64,000 nt of DNA from contig JACJYC010000012.1 in the NCBI GenBank assembly GCA_020636325.1, forward strand, positions 124,001-188,000, in the 5' to 3' direction. The stretch is from Lewinellaceae bacterium (GTDB taxonomy: Bacteria > Bacteroidota > Bacteroidia > Chitinophagales > Saprospiraceae). Under the pieces are notes generated by a model that worked only from the letters and a program-made list of their open reading frames with translations, did no database searches and was not told where the DNA came from. Positions 62,482 to 64,000 of this stretch are shown here, one piece after another (within the stretch, counting starts at the first letter, position 1; each line of letters opens with the position of its first letter). Both the position numbers and the translations under genes were made by a program.

Positions 62482-63642
62482 CTACTGGTCGGATTTGACG
62501 TCGAAACGGTAAATCGTTTTGGTATAATATTTTTGCCCGGGCGCCAGCGTTGTGCCTGGAAAATCCGGGTGATTGGGCGAATCCGGGAAATGCTGGGTTT
62601 CGAGGCACAGGCCTGTCCGGTGGGTGTAAACCTTGCCGCCCTTGCCCGTGATCGATCCGTCGAGGAAGTTGCCGCTGTAGAACTGGACACCGGGTTCAAC
62701 GGTCCATACCTCCAGAATGCGTCCGGAAAAAGGATCGTATACGCTGGCGGCAAGCTCCATTCCGGCGCCCTGGCGGTCCAGAACAAAATTGTGGTCGTAT
62801 CCCAGGCCGCGCCTGAGCTGTTCGTTATCCTCGCCGATGCGTTGCCCGATGGCGGTGATCCTGCGGAAATCGAATGGCGTGCCTTCCACCGGCGCCAGTT
62901 CTCCGGTCGGGATCAGGGTCGCGTCAACGGGCGTATACCTGGAAGCGTTGATCTTGAGCTGGTGCCGGAGGATGCTGTCCCTGACTCCGCCCGTGAGGTT
63001 GAAATAAGCGTGGTTGGTGAGGTTGCAGACCGTTTTCTTGTCCGTGGTAGCGGCGTATTCCATGAGCAGTTCGTTGTCGTTGTTCAACGAATAGGTCATG
63101 GTCACATCCAGGTTGCCGGGATAACCTTCCTCCATATCCTTGCTCAGGTAATGCAATTTCACCCCTGTAAAGGAATCGGATTCGACCGGCTCGGCGGTCC
63201 ACAACACCTTATTGAAGCCCTTCACCCCGCCATGGAGGTGGTTCGGCTCGTTGTTTGTGGCCAGGGTATATTCCTGTCCGTCGAGACTGAACTTCCCCTT
63301 GGCGATGCGGTTGCCGTAGCGGCCGACAACGGCCCCGAAATACGGATTGTCGCCCACATAACCGTCGACGCTGTCAAACCCGAGTACGATATCTTCCATT
63401 GCGCCGGTCCGGTCGGGTGTCAGCACCTTGACGATCGTTGCGCCGAAGTTGGTAACGGCCACTTCAAGCCCGTTTTTGTTGCGGAGGGTATACAAGTCGG
63501 CCGGACCATCGGGTGTGTTGCCGAAAGGGGCTTTTGAAACGCTTAATCCGGATGCTTCCATCTCAGGTTCGTCAGATTTAGGAGTATTCTTGCAGCCGGC
63601 AAGAAAGGCCGCTGCCGTTAATATCAACATTGTTTTTTTCAT
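62482..63642 (-). CDS. galM: Galactose mutarotase (aldose 1-epimerase), lipoprotein
   Basis: The start at 63642 gives a lipoprotein signal MKKTMLILTAAAFLAGC with the lipobox Cys at position 17 (386 residues). The mature part is a galactose mutarotase: VLGFDSVDGYVGDNPYFGAV VGRYGNRIAKG, the sugar-binding His in NEPNHLHGG, catalytic His in NLTNHAYFNL and catalytic Glu in GLCLETQHFPDSPN. It interconverts the anomers of galactose or glucose, here in the periplasm. The next gene upstream on the same strand is a sodium/solute symporter whose C terminus is at 63756, so imported sugars may be handled as one unit. Confidence 0.93.
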   Translation of the reverse strand: MKKTMLILTAAAFLAGCKNTPKSDEPEMEASGLSVSKAPFGNTPDGPADLYTLRNKNGLEVAVTNFGATIVKVLTPDRTGAMEDIVLGFDSVDGYVGDNPYFGAVVGRYGNRIAKGKFSLDGQEYTLATNNEPNHLHGGVKGFNKVLWTAEPVESDSFTGVKLHYLSKDMEEGYPGNLDVTMTYSLNNDNELLMEYAATTDKKTVCNLTNHAYFNLTGGVRDSILRHQLKINASRYTPVDATLIPTGELAPVEGTPFDFRRITAIGQRIGEDNEQLRRGLGYDHNFVLDRQGAGMELAASVYDPFSGRILEVWTVEPGVQFYSGNFLDGSITGKGGKVYTHRTGLCLETQHFPDSPNHPDFPGTTLAPGQKYYTKTIYRFDVKSDQ

Positions 63643-63755
63643 GATCTGAATTTTTGAGCGGTTCACCACAGGGAATCCGCAGCAGCATGCCGTGTCGGGT
63701 ACCCCGGAGGCATCCGGCACGGCATGCAATCGGTAATTTTATCTCGAATGCCCGC

Positions 63756-64000
63756 CTATCCGTTAAAATACAGATAAGCCGCCAGGATCAGCACGATCAC
63801 CAGCGCGGAAGCGATCACATCCTTTTGCGTCCAGCTGGCCCGGTTTTGGGCGCGATCATCCTCGGAAAGGGTTGAGAAGGTCAGGCCCGCCACTTTCGGG
63901 GCAGCCGGCGCTTCGGTAGCATAACTGACGATGATCATAGTCGCTGCGCAGACCAGGAAGATCAGCAGGCTGTAATATTGGAAAAAGATGCTGTTGATCA
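63756..64000 (-). CDS. Sodium:solute symporter, C-terminal end (cut by window edge)
   Basis: Only the last 81 codons are in the window. They read from the edge INSIFFQYYSLLIFLVCAAT, a membrane helix, then a loop TEAPAAPKVAGLTFSTLSED, then the terminal helix IASALVIVLILAAYLYFNG. The pattern, with a Thr/Ser-rich loop before a last helix ending YLYF, is that of sodium/sugar symporters (SSS) of Bacteroidota. The galM gene follows 113 bp downstream on the same strand, so this is likely a sugar importer. The substrate is unknown. Confidence 0.75.
   Translation of the reverse strand, partial: INSIFFQYYSLLIFLVCAATMIIVSYATEAPAAPKVAGLTFSTLSEDDRAQNRASWTQKDVIASALVIVLILAAYLYFNG

Noticed and set aside
1..64000. 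tRNA or rRNA genes
   Set aside because: No cloverleaf with a T-loop GTTCGAATC-type match in context and no ribosomal RNA sequence was found by eye; a tRNA scan would settle this.

Overview
The window looks like chromosomal DNA of a Bacteroidota bacterium, probably from a Saprospiria-like marine or sludge lineage (the rank below phylum is inference). The support is direct: -7 promoter boxes of the TAnnTTTG type before several genes, a secreted protease with a type IX secretion C-terminal domain, an outer-membrane carboxypeptidase-regulatory-like/plug/barrel protein, LytTR and propeller-type two-component proteins, NIPSNAP and heme-binding-domain secreted proteins, and many glycoside hydrolases with signal peptides. 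Most of the window is GC-rich; about 21.1-26.6 kb is clearly AT-richer.

Layout. 0-16 kb is mainly metabolic and on the minus strand: the N-terminal part of a P-type cation ATPase cut by the window edge, serC, a sodium/solute symporter, a plus-strand ATP-grasp ligase, NIPSNAP and dienelactone-hydrolase proteins, a GH3 enzyme, an outer-membrane beta-barrel protein, an ADP-forming acyl-CoA synthetase fused to a GNAT acetyltransferase, and a histone-deacetylase-like enzyme. 16.3-19.6 kb has a conserved small protein, a TetR/MFS pair and a small membrane-barrel candidate. 19.8-27.4 kb is a minus-strand operon of LytTR regulator, unknown small protein, DyP peroxidase and propeller sensor kinase. 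A 1389-bp insertion sequence has cut the kinase gene in two, leaving a perfect 9-bp target duplication. 27.6-30.8 kb has a c-type heme protein, an esterase, a secreted protein and a membrane-anchored winged-helix regulator.

31-56 kb is a carbohydrate-degradation island that suggests pectin or arabinogalactan side chains. It has a GH31 (frameshifted near its 3' end), a Ldh2-type dehydrogenase, a DUF4450-type (alpha/alpha)6 protein, a GH106-type rhamnosidase, a six-hairpin glycosidase, a polysaccharide deacetylase-GH39 fusion, a sialate-O-acetylesterase-type esterase, a second GH31, and a divergent GH2-GH105 pair. No SusC/SusD pair is present in the window. 56-64 kb has an EAD11-like/TPR protein next to a subtilisin-like T9SS protease, the 2-oxoglutarate dehydrogenase E2 subunit, an ECF sigma/membrane protein/adhesin-like three-gene operon, a lipoprotein galactose mutarotase and the end of a second sodium/solute symporter.

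The most unusual overall feature is a set of short degenerate tandem repeats (7-10 nt units, different at different genes) that begin within a few bases of stop codons, together with REP-like palindromes. They occupy nearly all the larger gaps between genes.
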